This document shows, one piece after another, positions 8,621 through 17,297 of a DNA stretch of 64,000 bases (position 1 is the stretch's first letter; every line of letters begins with the position of its first letter). Below the pieces are notes generated by a model that ran no database searches, had not been told where the DNA came from, and saw nothing but the letters and a program-made list of their open reading frames with translations. The translations under genes and the position numbers were made by a program. The stretch spans positions 20,377 through 84,376 of the forward strand of contig NZ_JAPWIJ010000017.1 of the NCBI RefSeq assembly GCF_027270735.1. Reading direction: 5' to 3'. This stretch comes from Rhodococcus ruber. GTDB lineage: Bacteria > Actinomycetota > Actinomycetes > Mycobacteriales > Mycobacteriaceae.

Positions 8621-9325
8621 TTTGCGTTGGACGGCCATGGCCGCCGTATCCAAAGGGTTGCGCGCTTCGCGGGCAGCGGCATCCGGGGAGTAGAGCATGA
8701 CGATCGAGCATGCGGGCCACCAGACGAAGACGACCAGCAATGCGGTCGCGATCCCGACGATCGATGCGGCACCGGTGATGAGGGCCGCCGCCGCCACCGC
8801 AAGTGTCGCCGCGGTACCCAGACCGAGGACCACGGGTCGCCACGCTGAGGAGGCCACCATGGATGCGGCACCGAGCAATGCTGCCGTCGCGACCAGCTGG
8901 CCGTAGGGAAGCCCGGTGGACGAGACGGACGATTCAGCGAATTCACGAGCGAGCTCGCCGGTCACCACCGATCCGATGGTGCAGGCGATCACCACCCCGA
9001 TTCCGTACGGCAGTTTTCGTAGCAGTGCGACCGCGGCGAGGACGGCGACGGCAATCAACACCGTGGTCACGTCGATCGCACCTATCGCGGCGATGGCCAG
9101 TGCGGCGACGGGTGTGGCCTCCGCAGACGCAGGCGATGCCATCTGCGGGGTAGAGATCAGCAGTACCAGTAGCGTGCTTGCGGACAAGCCCGACACTGCG
9201 GCTCGCGTGACGATTGCTCGTCGACGCGGATGTGCCGAGATACCACCCAGTCCTGCCGTGCTTCCGGTTCGATGGGATCTGCGGATCGGTCCGCTCTCGA
9301 GGCTCGACGGTGACATGAGAGCCAC
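8603..9325 (-). CDS. hypothetical multi-pass membrane protein
   Basis: 240 residues, family not recognised. After a basic, Ser/Gly-rich N-terminal tail (about 40 residues) come six or so alanine-, leucine- and valine-rich helices, then a charged C-terminal tail ending near the shared terminator. The region around 50-70 (LLVLLISTPQMASPASAEA) could be a cleavable signal or the first helix. The GTG at 9325 is followed by an in-frame ATG at 9316; the choice is uncertain. Codon usage matches its neighbours. No role can be inferred beyond membrane location. Confidence 0.7.
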   Translation of the reverse strand: MALMSPSSLESGPIRRSHRTGSTAGLGGISAHPRRRAIVTRAAVSGLSASTLLVLLISTPQMASPASAEATPVAALAIAAIGAIDVTTVLIAVAVLAAVALLRKLPYGIGVVIACTIGSVVTGELAREFAESSVSSTGLPYGQLVATAALLGAASMVASSAWRPVVLGLGTAATLAVAAAALITGAASIVGIATALLVVFVWWPACSIVMLYSPDAAAREARNPLDTAAMAVQRKVGRFR

Positions 9326-9897
9326 AGTGCCCGATCACCCTGAACGCCGCGTGTGAGGAACTCGAGAACGCCCTGATGGTTTCTCGGTAACGTTTCGATC
9401 ACAGCATCTTTCCACGGCCCGATAGCTGACCTCCTTTGCGAGGATGGTCTCTCGAGGAGCCGGTGCAGGTAGGTAAAGCGGGCTCAATGCGGGCGAGAGG
9501 AATGTTTTCGTGCGCAGTAACGGTCTTAGATCCTGAAATCGGTTCGAGCCTCGCCGGGGGCGGATGTCCGTTTCTCGACGGTCGATGTCGGTGCTCGGTG
9601 CGGCGTCAGGCCGTCTACCTGGACATAGTTCCGTCCTTGTCCCCGGTCACAGTAATTCGTAACGCGAACTATGACTTCGTTGCAAGGCGTTGATTGGATG
9701 GGTCCGACTGTGTGACGATAGTCACATAGTCCAGCTCACCCAGGGCGAGACCGACCGAAAGGGCGTAGTTTCAGCCGCATCGGAAAACCGTATTCCGCCG
9801 TTACAGGCAAGTTGGTAACGATCTGAACACGGTCTTCGGACCCGTCGCAGGCGGGTATCGCCACGTATCGGACGCCGAAAACTCGAAGGAGAAGAAC
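9326..9897. other. 572-nt intergenic region upstream of the 9898 gene
   Basis: No convincing gene. An 85-codon frame at 9436-9693 lacks a ribosome site and family features. The only clear signal is the Crp/GlxR-like palindrome at 9711-9726. A convincing -35/-10 pair for the downstream gene was not found. The length of the region before a 108-residue gene suggests regulated transcription or a long leader. Confidence 0.5.
9711..9726. promoter_or_regulatory. Crp/GlxR-like binding site upstream of the 9898 gene
   Basis: TGTGAC-GATA-GTCACA is a perfect palindrome and matches TGTGA-N6-TCACA at all ten defined positions, the consensus of the cAMP-dependent regulators GlxR and Crp in actinobacteria. 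It lies about 170 nt before the small hypothetical gene, which is the likely target; the divergent membrane gene starts nearly 400 nt away. Confidence 0.6.
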
Positions 9898-10224
9898 ATG
9901 ACCGCAATGTCTCAGGGACAGCTCGATATGGTCCGCGCGTTCTTTTGCAACGAGTTCCAAGCGGACTCGCTCGATCGGTCCGTCATGCCCGAACCTACCG
10001 CCGACGCCGTGAGCGAGTGGATCCATGCGTTGGCCACCAGCGGACTCTTCGCCCCGGCCGAGGTGCACAATATTTCGTCGGTCTGGAACGCGGAACCGGA
10101 CGCACTGGTTGCTTTGCTTGTCGGTGAAGTGGACGAGATTGCCGTCAGGCGTCACGGTGCGTCGGTGCCTGCAGCCGCGATCGCTACTCCGGCGCTGATC
10201 TCGGCCTTCGAACGCGCCAGCTGA
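9898..10224 (+). CDS. small conserved hypothetical protein, paralogue of the 4035 gene
   Basis: 108 residues from ATG 9898 with a strong ribosome site (GAAGGAG, about 10 nt upstream). Family not recognised. The core SEWIHALATSGLFAPAEV, then W-N-A-E-P and VDEIAVRR, parallels the protein encoded at 4035-4346 position by position, while the first 25 residues and the C-terminal Ala-rich tail differ. No signal peptide or membrane helix. A Crp/GlxR-like site lies upstream of this copy; I found no convincing equivalent before the other. Cytoplasmic, probably helical, function unknown. Confidence 0.8.
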   Translation: MTAMSQGQLDMVRAFFCNEFQADSLDRSVMPEPTADAVSEWIHALATSGLFAPAEVHNISSVWNAEPDALVALLVGEVDEIAVRRHGASVPAAAIATPALISAFERAS

Positions 10225-10327
10225 CTCCCGGTGTCTCGGCCCTCGACAGGGCTGCGCTTGGCTACGATCATCCGATTGGATGACGGGAGTCGACGATTTT
10301 TTGTCGCGCAGCGAAACGAGGGCACGG

Positions 10328-11353
10328 ATGGGCGTAGTGGGTTTGGACGAAGATGCGGTGTCGACCTGGATCGCAGGATTGGGAATCGGCGCGACGTCCC
10401 CGCTGACCTATCGTCGAATCGGAAACGGGCAGTCGAATCTCACGTACGAGGTGCGTGACGCGGGAGGATCCGCCTGGGTTCTTCGCCGGCCACCGCTCGG
10501 ACACCTGCTGGCCTCGGCGCACGATGTGGTGCGCGAACATCGAATTCTGTCGGGGTTGCAGAACACTGCGGTGCCGGTTCCGAAAATGATTGCGCTCACC
10601 GAGGATTCGTCGATCTCCGACGTTCCGCTGGTGCTGATGAGTTTTGTGGATGGTGTCGTGGTCGATTCGGTCGCGGTGGCCGAGCGACTCGACACCGACC
10701 ACCGTCGCCGAGTCGGGCTCGGTCTGACCGTAGCGCTCGCCGACATTCACCGCGTCGATCTCGAGTCGTCCGGTCTGGCCGACCTGGCAAGCCGCAAGCC
10801 CTACGCCGCTCGTCAACTCGCCCGATGGACCAAGCAGTGGGAGTCCTCACGCACCAGGGACGTGCCTGGCATCGATTCTCTCGCAGCCCGACTCGCAGCG
10901 GGCATCCCGCAGCAGCACGAAGTGACGTTGGTGCACGGAGATTTTCACCCCAGCAACGTCATCACCGCTCGCGACGACGGTCGAGTCGCTGCGGTCGTCG
11001 ATTGGGAGCTGTGCACACTCGGGGATCCGCTGGCAGACCTCGGAGGGCTGCTGGCCTACTGGCCACAAGCCGACGATGGGGTGGCGGGCCCGTTCATGGC
11101 GTCGACATTGCCGGGATTCCCCACCAGGGCCGAGCTCGTCGAGTCGTACGCTCAGCACACGGGACGCGATGTCTCCGACGTCGGATTCTGGCAGGTGTTG
11201 GCGCTGTGGAAGCTTGCAATCATCGCCGAAGGTGTCATGCGCCGAATGGAAGCGGACTCACGGAACAGAGCGATCGCGGGCGGGCCCACCACGACTCTCA
11301 TCGACGACATCGTCACCCGTGCGGTGAACACCGCTGACGACATCGGCCTGTAG
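10328..11353 (+). CDS. APH-family phosphotransferase (acyl-CoA dehydrogenase-associated type)
   Basis: 341 residues from ATG 10328, chosen because GAGGG sits 5-6 nt before it; an in-frame ATG at 10280 would add 16 residues and cannot be excluded. Kinase-like fold: nucleotide loop RIGNGQSNLTYEV, Lys-equivalent region WVLRRPPLG, catalytic loop LVHGDFHPSNVI and metal-binding VVDWELCTLGDPLADL. This subgroup resembles the N-terminal kinase domain of ACAD10/11-type proteins, which phosphorylate 4-hydroxy acyl-CoAs, rather than antibiotic kinases. The neighbouring thioesterase fits acyl-CoA metabolism. Substrate unproven. Confidence 0.85.
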   Translation: MGVVGLDEDAVSTWIAGLGIGATSPLTYRRIGNGQSNLTYEVRDAGGSAWVLRRPPLGHLLASAHDVVREHRILSGLQNTAVPVPKMIALTEDSSISDVPLVLMSFVDGVVVDSVAVAERLDTDHRRRVGLGLTVALADIHRVDLESSGLADLASRKPYAARQLARWTKQWESSRTRDVPGIDSLAARLAAGIPQQHEVTLVHGDFHPSNVITARDDGRVAAVVDWELCTLGDPLADLGGLLAYWPQADDGVAGPFMASTLPGFPTRAELVESYAQHTGRDVSDVGFWQVLALWKLAIIAEGVMRRMEADSRNRAIAGGPTTTLIDDIVTRAVNTADDIGL

Positions 11354-11358
11354 AACCG

Positions 11359-11832
<474 letters not shown>

Positions 11833-11842
11833 GAACGAGACA

Positions 11843-13060
11843 CTAGCCAGTCTCCTCGGGCGCGGTAGCGATCGGGGACTGCCGTCGCAGGATCACCCGC
11901 ACCGCGAGTCCGACCACCAACGCCCAGAATGCGGATCCGATTCCTGCGAACGTCAGGCCGGACGCGGCAACGAGGAACGTCAGAACGGTCGCTTCGCGGT
12001 CCGCCGCATGTTCGAGCGCCCCGAACAGGGACGCCGCGAGGGTCCCCAGCAGCGCAAGTCCGGCAACGGTTTCCACCACTCCGGCAGGTGCTGCGGCCAC
12101 CAGAGTAGCCAGAGCCGTGGCCAGCAGCGCGAGCACCAGATACGAGCAACCGGCGGAGAACGCCGCGATCCATCGCCGCTTCGGATCCGGATGTGCAGCG
12201 GGATCGGCCGACAGCGCCGCACTGATCGCGGCGAGATTGATCGTGTGACCGCCGGCGAATGCACCCAGAACGGTCCCGGTTCCGGTGACCGTCATCGACG
12301 CACGCCACGGGATTCGGAATCCGAACGACGCCATGACCGTGGTGCCAGGAATGTTCTGCGACGCCATCGTGACGATGTACAGCGGCACCGCGATCCCTAT
12401 CGTGGCCTGCCAGGTCCAGTGCGGAACCGTCCAGTCGATTCCGGGAACGAGATCCGACGTCGCGATCGAGGTGCCGCTGCCGATCAAGTCTGCGGCGATG
12501 ACAGCGGCCGCTGCAACGAACGCTGCGGGTACTGCCCAGCGGGTGCTGAAACGGAGAACGACGAGCCAGACGACCGCTACCGGCGCTATCAGTGCGGGGG
12601 AGTCGGCGAAGGCAGCCACCGGTGCCGAGCACAGGGGTAGAAGAACCCCGGCCAACATCGCCTGGGCAAGAGGTACCGGAATTTTCGAGACCAGCGCGCC
12701 CAGTCTGGGCCACAGGCCCGTCAGGACGATCAGAACGCCGACCGTGACGAACGCACCCACGGCGGCGGGCCACCCTCCCGCCACGACGCCGGTCCCGGCC
12801 AGCAGCGCCGCGCCGGGCGTCGACCACGCCAAGGTGATGGGCTGTCGGTATCGGCGGGCCAGCCACATCATGCCGACGGCCTGCGTCACGCACAGCGCCG
12901 ACAATCCCGAGGCCGCCTCTGTCGGGCTGGCACCCACGGCCCGCAGGCCGGTCAACACGACGGCGAAGGAGCTCGTGAAGCCCACCAGCGAGGCCACGAT
13001 TCCGGCACTGATGGGGGTCGAAAGTGGCGTCGGCCTCTCGGCGGAATCGGCGGTGGTCAC
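11843..13060 (-). CDS. BenE-family benzoate/H+ symporter-like membrane transporter
   Basis: 405 residues with about twelve hydrophobic helices. The N-terminal PLSTPISAGIVASLVGFTSS and the middle LARRYRQPITLAWSTPGAALL are typical of BenE, the proton-driven benzoate importer fold related to the nucleobase-ascorbate transporters. No benzoate-degradation gene is in the window, so the substrate may be another aromatic or hydrophobic carboxylate. The GTG start at 13060 lacks a clear ribosome site. Divergent from the GntR gene; the gap of about 180 nt holds the ACTGGT-type operator. Confidence 0.85.
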   Translation of the reverse strand: MTTADSAERPTPLSTPISAGIVASLVGFTSSFAVVLTGLRAVGASPTEAASGLSALCVTQAVGMMWLARRYRQPITLAWSTPGAALLAGTGVVAGGWPAAVGAFVTVGVLIVLTGLWPRLGALVSKIPVPLAQAMLAGVLLPLCSAPVAAFADSPALIAPVAVVWLVVLRFSTRWAVPAAFVAAAAVIAADLIGSGTSIATSDLVPGIDWTVPHWTWQATIGIAVPLYIVTMASQNIPGTTVMASFGFRIPWRASMTVTGTGTVLGAFAGGHTINLAAISAALSADPAAHPDPKRRWIAAFSAGCSYLVLALLATALATLVAAAPAGVVETVAGLALLGTLAASLFGALEHAADREATVLTFLVAASGLTFAGIGSAFWALVVGLAVRVILRRQSPIATAPEETG

Positions 13061-13180
13061 GAGTGTCGATCATGCACGGTGGGGCGCGGTCTGTCGCATC
13101 TTTTCCCAGTGGACCGAGGCCGCTGGGTTCCTCGGGTAGCGGAATGCTGTCGAGGTGGTGCCGCCGTCGCGTAGTCTTCG

Positions 13181-13196
13181 GTTGGACCGGACCAGT
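13181..13196. promoter_or_regulatory. candidate autoregulatory operator (dre-like) for the GntR regulator
   Basis: GTTGGACCGGACCAGT resembles the DasR/NagR operator consensus ACTGGTCTAGACCAGT; one half site (ACCAGT, i.e. ACTGGT on the other strand) is exact. It lies 47-62 nt before the regulator's ATG. The same exact half site appears before the EIIC gene, supporting a shared regulator. Confidence 0.5.
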
Positions 13197-13242
13197 CCGT
13201 ACCGCTGGCTCGGCGATTGACCGAAAGGCCGGCGCAGTGGTG

Positions 13243-13986
13243 ATGCCCGTACATCTGAGGGACAGTCAGGTCCCGAAACATGAACAGTTGCGCGCAATTC
13301 TGTTGCACCGCTGCACCAAGGAGCTTCAGCCCGGCGATCTGATGCCGAGCGAGCGGAAGCTGATGGAGGACTACGGAGTCAGCCGCATCACCGTCAGGGA
13401 AGCGATCGGTCAACTCGTCAACGACGGACACCTGGTGCGCGTGCGAGGTAAAGGCACGTTCGTGGCCAGTCGTACCGTGCAATCTCGTCTGCACCTGGCT
13501 TCGTTCTCGGAGGAGATGCGCGCACAGGGTCTGACACCGACGACCGTGGTGCTCTTTGCCCGGCTCGAAAACCCCTCGGCGGCAACAGTTCGTGCCCTCG
13601 GCCTGGCCGACGGGGAGCAGACCTACCACGTCAAGCGCCTACGATTGGCCGACGCGGAGCCGGTGAGCGTCGATGACGGGTGGTTTCGTGCGGCGCTGCT
13701 TCCCGGTTTGATCGAACACGATCTGAGCAGATCCGTCTACGAGGCCGTGCACACCCACTACGGCTTGACCATCGACCGGGCCGAACAGACCGTCAAAGCG
13801 ACCGCGGCCGACAGTGATACGGCGACCCTGCTGGGAACCAAGCGTGGTGCGCCGGTGCTGTACTTCGACCGAGTCTCCTTCAGCGGTGACGAGCCGCTCG
13901 AACACACGGAGAGCTGGTACCGATGCGATCGATACCAGCTGTCGATGGAGGTGGAAGGGCGGCGACGCACCACGCCGCGTCGGTGA
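13243..13986 (+). CDS. GntR-family (HutC/UTRA) regulator, probable GlcNAc catabolism regulator
   Basis: 247 residues. N-terminal winged helix (PKHEQLRAILLHRC, then MPSERKLMEDYGVSRITVREAIGQLVNDGHLVRVRGKGTFVA) followed by a UTRA ligand-binding domain ending in ESWYRCDRYQLSMEVE. This is the DasR/NagR/YvoA architecture whose effector is GlcN-6-P or GlcNAc-6-P, and the convergent EIIA/EIIB and divergent nag genes support that role. Start choice: ATG 13243 directly follows two in-frame GTGs (13237, 13240); an AAAGG at 13224-13228 would suit GTG 13237 better, so two extra residues are possible. Confidence 0.88.
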   Translation: MPVHLRDSQVPKHEQLRAILLHRCTKELQPGDLMPSERKLMEDYGVSRITVREAIGQLVNDGHLVRVRGKGTFVASRTVQSRLHLASFSEEMRAQGLTPTTVVLFARLENPSAATVRALGLADGEQTYHVKRLRLADAEPVSVDDGWFRAALLPGLIEHDLSRSVYEAVHTHYGLTIDRAEQTVKATAADSDTATLLGTKRGAPVLYFDRVSFSGDEPLEHTESWYRCDRYQLSMEVEGRRRTTPRR

Positions 13987-13988
13987 GA

Positions 13989-14453
13989 TCAGGGCAGCTC
14001 GAACAGGGGATCACCGGTCGCCACGTCTGTGCCGATGTGCGCGCTCGTGATCGAATCCGGTTTCGAGTCCATCAGGACGACCGGCACGACATCGGAGTAA
14101 CCCGCTGCTGCGATCGCGGCAGGGTCGTAGGTGACGACGAGATCGCCTGCCTGCACTCGATCTCCCTCGGCTGCAACGAGATCGAAGCCTTCACCTTTCA
14201 TCTTCACGGTGTCGATACCGATGTGTACAAGTACGCCCGCCTTGTCGTCGGTGAAGACGACGAACGCGTGCGGATGAAGCTTGAGTATCTTGCCTGCGAC
14301 CGGAGAACGAACCTCGACGCGACCGTCGCTCGCGGCCGGCCGCAGTGCAACACCGGAACCCACCATCTGCGCGGAGAACACCGGATCGGGCACCTCACCA
14401 AGCGAGATCACTTGGCCGGCAACGGGGCTGAGGATCAGCTGGGCGTCGTTCAC
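13989..14453 (-). CDS. PTS glucose/GlcNAc-family EIIA component
   Basis: 154 residues of the Crr type. Phospho-accepting His77 lies in VLVHIGIDTVKMKGEGF and the second active-site histidine, His62, in LHPHAF. It takes phosphate from HPr and passes it to EIIB. The start is the GTG at 14453, overlapping the EIIB stop by 4 nt (GTGA); the longer frame running back to 14744 overlaps EIIB and is not translated. No EI or HPr gene is in the window. Convergent with the regulator gene with only 2 bases between stops. Confidence 0.92.
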   Translation of the reverse strand: MNDAQLILSPVAGQVISLGEVPDPVFSAQMVGSGVALRPAASDGRVEVRSPVAGKILKLHPHAFVVFTDDKAGVLVHIGIDTVKMKGEGFDLVAAEGDRVQAGDLVVTYDPAAIAAAGYSDVVPVVLMDSKPDSITSAHIGTDVATGDPLFELP

Positions 14454-14680
14454 AGAATGTCTGCGATATCTTCTGCGAGCGTATCCGCTTCGGGGCCGAC
14501 GATGACCTGAACGGCAGTGCCCTTGTGGAACACCCCATGGGCGCCCGCCGCTTTGAGTGCAGCCTCGTCCACCAGCGAGCCGTCCTTCACTTCGGTGCGA
14601 AGCCGAGTGATGCACGCTTCGATCTCGACGATGTTGTCGGCACCGCCGAGGCCCTTCACGATCGCGTCCGCCTTGGACAT
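14450..14680 (-). CDS. PTS GlcNAc/glucose-type EIIB component
   Basis: 76 residues, normal for a free-standing EIIB of the glucose superfamily. The phospho-accepting cysteine is C23 in EACITRLR, the family signature. It carries phosphate from EIIA to the incoming sugar bound by EIIC. Divergently transcribed from the EIIC gene and translationally coupled to EIIA, so the three domains often fused in NagE or PtsG are separate genes here. Confidence 0.93.
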   Translation of the reverse strand: MSKADAIVKGLGGADNIVEIEACITRLRTEVKDGSLVDEAALKAAGAHGVFHKGTAVQVIVGPEADTLAEDIADIL

Positions 14681-14737
14681 GTTCTGTTCCTACTCTCTTC
14701 TCGGCTGCGATCCTGTCGGCTGGATCACAAGTCTGGG

Positions 14738-14785
14738 TTGACACGAGCTTGCCACCTGGTCAAACTACAACTGGTAATGACCGGA
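14738..14785 (+). promoter_or_regulatory. EIIC-nagA-nagB promoter and dre-like operator
   Basis: TTGACA (14738-14743) is a perfect -35; 17 nt on, CAAACT (14761-14766) is a possible -10. Just downstream, ACTGGTAATGACCGGA (14770-14785) has an exact ACTGGT half site of the DasR/NagR-type operator and a degenerate second half (ACCGGA for ACCAGT). An operator overlapping the transcription start fits repression by the nearby GntR protein. Confidence 0.5.
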
Positions 14786-14859
14786 CAGTACCCCTGATGG
14801 CACTCGGTCACAACAGCGAAATCCGCCCTCGAAGGATCAGCCTCGAAGAGAAGGTCGCC

Positions 14860-16107
14860 ATGACCCCGAAGAACACGGACTCGGTCGATACCGAGCCGAA
14901 GAAGGACTCCCGTTCATTGGCCGGGCTGCAACGGTTCGGTCGCAGTCTCATGCTTCCCATTGCCGTTCTGCCTGCTGCAGGAATCTTGCTGCGGCTCGGC
15001 CAAGACGACTTGTTGGGCAGATTCAGCGCGCTGGAGACCGCCGCCGCCGTCATCTCGGCCGCCGGTCAGGCTGTGTTCACCTGGCTTCCCCTGATCTTCG
15101 CCGTCGGTATAGCGATCGGCTGGGCCAAGAAGTCGGACGGCTCGACAGCGTTGGCTGCGGTCGTGGGATACATGGTGATGAACGGTGTCTTCACGGCGAT
15201 GTCGCCGGTGGTGCTCGACGGCAAGGTCGATGCCAACGGTGACCCGGCGGTGATCGATTACGGCGTTCTCGCGGGCATCGTCATCGGTCTGCTCTCGGCT
15301 ATCCTCTGGCAGCGGTTCTACCGTCAGAAGTTGCCCGATTATCTCGGGTTCTTCAGCGGCCGTCGGCTTGTGCCGATTCTGACAGCGATCACCGGTCTCG
15401 TTGTTGCCGTTGTCATGTCGTTCGTCTACCCGCTCTTCTACAGTGCGCTCAACTGGGTCGGCAACACCGTGGCCGACCACAGCGTGGTGGGCAGCGGCAT
15501 ATACGGATTCGCCAACCGCATGCTGATTCCGACCGGACTGCACCACATTCTGAATTCCGTGGTCTGGTTCCTCGTCGGCGACTACCAGGATGCGAGCGGC
15601 CAGCTGGTGCGCGGCGACCTCAACCGGTTCTTCGCCGGCGACCCCTCCGCTGGAGTGTTCATGACCGGGTTCTTCCCGATCATGATGTTCGCACTTCCCG
15701 CTGCGGCATTCGCGATCTACCGCAATGCCAAGCCGTCGCAGAAGAAGATCGTCGGTGGAATCATGTTGTCCACCGGCCTGACTGCCTTCGTCACCGGAAT
15801 CACCGAGCCGCTCGAGTACTCGTTCATGTTCGTCGCCTGGCCGCTCTACATCATTCACGCAGTCCTGACCGGAACCTCGATGGCGCTGACCAATGCCCTC
15901 GGAATACACGACGGATTCTTCTTCTCCGCCGGTGGCATCGACTATCTGCTGAACTACGGAATCGCTACCAAGGCATGGCTGCTGATCCCCATCGGCCTCG
16001 TGTACGCGGTGATCTACTACTTCCTGTTCAGCTTCGTCATCAAGAAGTGGAACTTGCGTACCCCAGGCCGTGAGGACGATGTGGTTGCGGAACCGACCCA
16101 GGCATGA
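14860..16107 (+). CDS. PTS GlcNAc-specific EIIC membrane component
   Basis: 415 residues, roughly ten membrane helices. LAGLQRFGRSLMLPIAVLPAAGILLRLG near the N-terminus, TGLHHILNSVVWFL, GVFMTGFFPIMMFALPAAA and the GITEPLEYSFMFVAWPLY loop are characteristic of the GlcNAc/glucose EIIC family; coupling to nagA and nagB indicates GlcNAc. Start ATG 14860 has GAAGAGAAGG immediately upstream; an earlier ATG at 14797 has no ribosome site. The stop overlaps the nagA ATG by 4 nt. It transports and phosphorylates GlcNAc using the divergent EIIA/EIIB. Confidence 0.92.
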   Translation: MTPKNTDSVDTEPKKDSRSLAGLQRFGRSLMLPIAVLPAAGILLRLGQDDLLGRFSALETAAAVISAAGQAVFTWLPLIFAVGIAIGWAKKSDGSTALAAVVGYMVMNGVFTAMSPVVLDGKVDANGDPAVIDYGVLAGIVIGLLSAILWQRFYRQKLPDYLGFFSGRRLVPILTAITGLVVAVVMSFVYPLFYSALNWVGNTVADHSVVGSGIYGFANRMLIPTGLHHILNSVVWFLVGDYQDASGQLVRGDLNRFFAGDPSAGVFMTGFFPIMMFALPAAAFAIYRNAKPSQKKIVGGIMLSTGLTAFVTGITEPLEYSFMFVAWPLYIIHAVLTGTSMALTNALGIHDGFFFSAGGIDYLLNYGIATKAWLLIPIGLVYAVIYYFLFSFVIKKWNLRTPGREDDVVAEPTQA

Positions 16108-17297
16108 CCGATCCGACCGATCCGACCGAGACGACGCTGCGAGGTCGGGTCGTCACAAGTGAGGAGGTCATCGAGGACGGCGTGGTTGCACTGACGGGAG
16201 ATCGGATCTCGTGGGTCGGGCCGACTCGGCTCTGGGCGGGAGATGCAGTGTCGCAATCCGATTCGACCATCCTGCCGGGTCTGGTCGATGTACACTGCCA
16301 CGGCGGCGCGGGGGCGTCGTTCCCCGATTCCGCACCCGCCGATCTCCTGACAGCGGTGCGTCACCACCGATCCCGCGGCACCACGACGATGCTTGCCTCG
16401 CTGGTGTCGGCACCGCCCGAACGGCTGATCGACCAGACGTCGCTGCTGGCCGAGCTGTACGAGTCCGGTGACATCGCCGGGGTACACGTCGAGGGTCCGT
16501 TTCTGTCGTACGCCCGTTGCGGCGCGCAGGATCCGGGTTCGCTCCGCCGCGGTGATACGGGTCTGCTGGCGGACATCATCGGAGCGGGCAGGGGAGCGGT
16601 CCGGTCGATGACTCTCGCACCCGAGGTCGACGGGTTCGCGTCCGTTGCGGAGATGCTGAGAGAGAACGGCATCGTGCCGAGCATCGGGCACACGGACGCC
16701 GACGCTCTCACCACCCGGAGGGGTATCGACACGCTCGGGAGCGGACCTATCACGGCCACGCACCTGTTCAACGGAATGCCGACCTGGCACCACCGAGCAC
16801 CGGGGCCGGTGAGCGAATGCTTGGCATCCGCTGCGCGCGGAGGCATGGTGCTCGAATTGATCGGGGACGGAGTGCATCTCGCCGACGAGACGGTGCGCGC
16901 GGTGTTCGATCTCGTCGGTGGTGCGCAGATCGCGCTGGTGTCCGACGCGATGGCCGCCGCCGGTATGGCCGATGGCCGCTATCGACTAGGGCCACTGGAC
17001 GTGACTGTCCATCACTCGGTCGCACGATTGTCTCGTGACACCGATCCCGATACAGCACCGATCGCGGGTGGCACCGCGACGGTGTTGGACCTGGTGCGCC
17101 GGGCCGTGCAGGACGCCGGTGTGTCGTTGGTCGAGGCAGTGCGGGCGGGGTCGTCGACACCGGCGGCGTTGATCGGTCTGGGTTCGGATATCGGCCGTCT
17201 ACAGCAGGGAATGCGAGCCGACGTGTTGGTGGTCGACGCGACATTCGAGCCGGTGCAGGTCATCAGGGGCGGAATCGCGACAGAGGAGGAAAGCTAG
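16104..17297 (+). CDS. nagA: N-acetylglucosamine-6-phosphate deacetylase
   Basis: 397 residues, amidohydrolase superfamily. Metal and substrate motifs in order: LPGLVDVHCHGGAG (about 54-68), VHVEGPFLS with the metal-binding Glu (about 130), SIGHTDAD, ATHLFNGM and the catalytic Asp region LVSDAMAAAGMADG. It converts GlcNAc-6-P to GlcN-6-P plus acetate. The usual LFNAM reads LFNGM here, a mild change. Translationally coupled to EIIC upstream; nagB starts at the base after its stop. Confidence 0.94.
   Translation: MTDPTDPTETTLRGRVVTSEEVIEDGVVALTGDRISWVGPTRLWAGDAVSQSDSTILPGLVDVHCHGGAGASFPDSAPADLLTAVRHHRSRGTTTMLASLVSAPPERLIDQTSLLAELYESGDIAGVHVEGPFLSYARCGAQDPGSLRRGDTGLLADIIGAGRGAVRSMTLAPEVDGFASVAEMLRENGIVPSIGHTDADALTTRRGIDTLGSGPITATHLFNGMPTWHHRAPGPVSECLASAARGGMVLELIGDGVHLADETVRAVFDLVGGAQIALVSDAMAAAGMADGRYRLGPLDVTVHHSVARLSRDTDPDTAPIAGGTATVLDLVRRAVQDAGVSLVEAVRAGSSTPAALIGLGSDIGRLQQGMRADVLVVDATFEPVQVIRGGIATEEES

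Noticed and set aside
9436..9693. 85-codon frame in the 9326-9897 gap
   Set aside because: No ribosome site, no recognisable fold, unusual composition; the region reads as regulatory DNA.
10280..11353. APH-type kinase as an aminoglycoside-resistance gene
   Set aside because: Sequence features match the acyl-CoA-metabolism subgroup and the neighbour is a thioesterase; no resistance context.
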